From: Euglena gracilis | Lineage: Eukaryota > Euglenida > Euglenophyceae > Euglenales | Assembly: GCA_039621445.1 (NCBI GenBank) | Contig: CP154954.1 | Location: 24,688,954 to 24,752,953 of the forward strand | Length of the DNA: 64,000 bases | Direction: 5' to 3' | In this document: in pieces, positions 62,917-64,000 of the stretch | Layout of the letters: each line of letters begins with the position of its first letter | How positions within the stretch are numbered: position 1 is the first letter of the stretch | Notes under the pieces: model-generated | Databases searched by the model: none | What the model was told of the DNA's origin: nothing | Seen by the model: only the letters and a program-made list of their open reading frames with translations | Position numbers and translations under genes: made by a program

Positions 62917-64000
62917 CTGGGGGCCCCGGGGGGGGGGGGTAGCAGTTGTCATGGAGGAGCAATGCCGGGTGGGCAAAGACCACGGCGGGCAAAAAAGCTT
63001 AACGGATGCCCAACTTGGACGAGTTTCGGTTTATGGCGGACACGGGATGTGTCCTCAACCGTGGCCGCCTCAGCCGGAGACAAAAAAAAAACATGACAAG
63101 ACAAAATGCTTTATTCATCTCGCTTTGCATGAAGCATGTGAGGCTTTGGATTGCACCTGAAACTCATAAAGAAGAACATGGGGCACATCATGAGAATCAT
63201 AAGTGCAGGGGGGGGGAAATGCAACTTGGCCCTTCAAATTATGCAAGTCAAAAAAATGCAAAAAAAATGCAAAAAAATGCAAAAAAAATGCAACTTGCAT
63301 GAAAACCTTGAGAAAAAGCTGGAATATGACAGAGCTTTGCTGCCTAAAATCAAAAAAAATTTCCAGGGCAAAATATTTTATGCAAAAAAACACAAAAAAA
63401 TGCAAAAAAATCCAAACATATGCCAACCAACTACAAAATTTTTTTCAAGGGCAAAAATATTTTATGTAAAAAATGCAAAAAAAATGCAAAAAAATCCAAA
63501 CATATGGCAACCAACTACAAAATTTTTTTCCAGGGCAAAATATTTTATGCAAAAAAATGCAAAAAAAATGCAAAAAAATGCAAATTTTGGGAAAACCTGA
63601 TTATGCAAAAAAAATGCAAATTATGCAAGTTGCATTCCCCCCCCCCCCCTGATAAGTGAGCCACAAAGGCTCCAGATCTGCTTTTGAGGACCAACATTGA
63701 CCAAAATGACCTTTTCAAAAAAAACCAAACGCTCTCTGAGGCGGACAGCGAAATAAGCATTTGCTCTTGACACCTGCAACATACCCCTCCTCATACAGTT
63801 GCTATGCAGAAATTCGGCAATGAAAGTGGAATAATAAATGCTCAAAGTTCTCCCAGGGTCCCTTCCTCCCCCCAACTTGTCCAAGGCACGCCAATGTCTG
63901 TTGACACAGGGGGCAGGGGATATTCAGGTCTTTATACTTGGGCGGAAAGAGGAAACCCCGAGACTGGATATGTATCCCATACATTTCTCATGGCTCAAAT
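62917..64000. other. upstream flank of the hydrolase gene
   Basis: The 5' exon with the start codon should be here but is unresolved. 62990-63085 has a coding-like composition on both strands and a pyrimidine-AG site on the minus strand (TTTTGTCTCCGGCTGAG). 63206-63651 is an intact element; beyond it no exon is supported. Confidence 0.4.
63206..63651. mobile_element. CAG..CTG inverted-repeat miniature element, family 5, 7-bp TSD
   Basis: A 446-bp element starting CAGGGGGGGGAAATGCAACTT and ending AAGTTGCATTCC plus a C-run and CTG, directly flanked by ATAAGTG on both sides (63199-63205, 63652-63658). The interior is an A/T-rich series of ATGCAAAAAA words and two 85-base near-copies (CAACCAACTACAAAATTTTT.. 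at about 63422 and 63507). Confidence 0.8.

Overview
This is nuclear DNA of a eukaryote, almost certainly a protist. Coding sequence occurs as short exons (36 to 270 nt) with a strong G/C bias at third codon positions. They sit in introns and spacers full of (TG)n, (TATG)n and (AG)n microsatellites, G/C homopolymer palindromes and small inverted-repeat elements. Two intron classes are present. One is ordinary GT..AG. The other lacks GT..AG, carries CAG at +4..+6 and CTG at -8..-6, and has self-complementary ends. Removing the second class by that rule restores the reading frame and the family alignment at more than a dozen junctions. From memory, this is the signature of the nonconventional introns of euglenids. 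TTAGGG-like blocks near base 950 and short AG-to-ATG leaders that look like spliced-leader acceptors also fit Euglenozoa. A euglenid is my best guess; a dinoflagellate with introner elements is the main alternative.

Layout. At 1-700 there is a possible hAT-type transposase relic. At 2.2-4.6 kb (+) there are three linked exons of an unrecognised gene. From 4.6 to 19.8 kb the sequence is gene-poor, made of microsatellites and dispersed elements with a few doubtful exons. At 19.85-33.88 kb (+) lies a complete TTD14-like gene (P-loop NTPase plus CYTH-like C-terminus) in about 19 exons. From 33.9 to 36.8 kb there is spacer holding a 1.66 kb inverted-repeat element. At 40.48-36.80 kb (-) is a Ser/Pro-rich gene without a recognised family. 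At 45.78-42.34 kb (-) is a Maf-family nucleotide pyrophosphatase. At 50.81-47.37 kb (-) is a complete PEBP/FT-family gene. At 62.92-52.64 kb (-) is an alpha/beta hydrolase of the YheT/EMB8/ABHD1-3 family, whose largest intron contains a 2.3 kb satellite-filled inverted-repeat element. The five recognised or near-complete genes (one plus, four minus) are metabolically unrelated; neighbours on one strand are separated by about 1.5 to 2 kb.

Main discovery. Several elements in this window begin CAG and end CTG, have terminal inverted repeats, and are flanked by 7-8 bp direct repeats; four have perfect 8-bp repeats. The nonconventional introns obey the same geometry: 3 nt before CAG plus 5 nt after CTG equals one 8-bp target-site copy. 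Splicing them therefore rebuilds the pre-insertion exon. CAG-type inverted-repeat tips with 8-bp duplications are typical of hAT DNA transposons. The window thus reads as a record of hAT-like miniature elements becoming a distinct spliceable intron class, from fresh insertions to worn copies.
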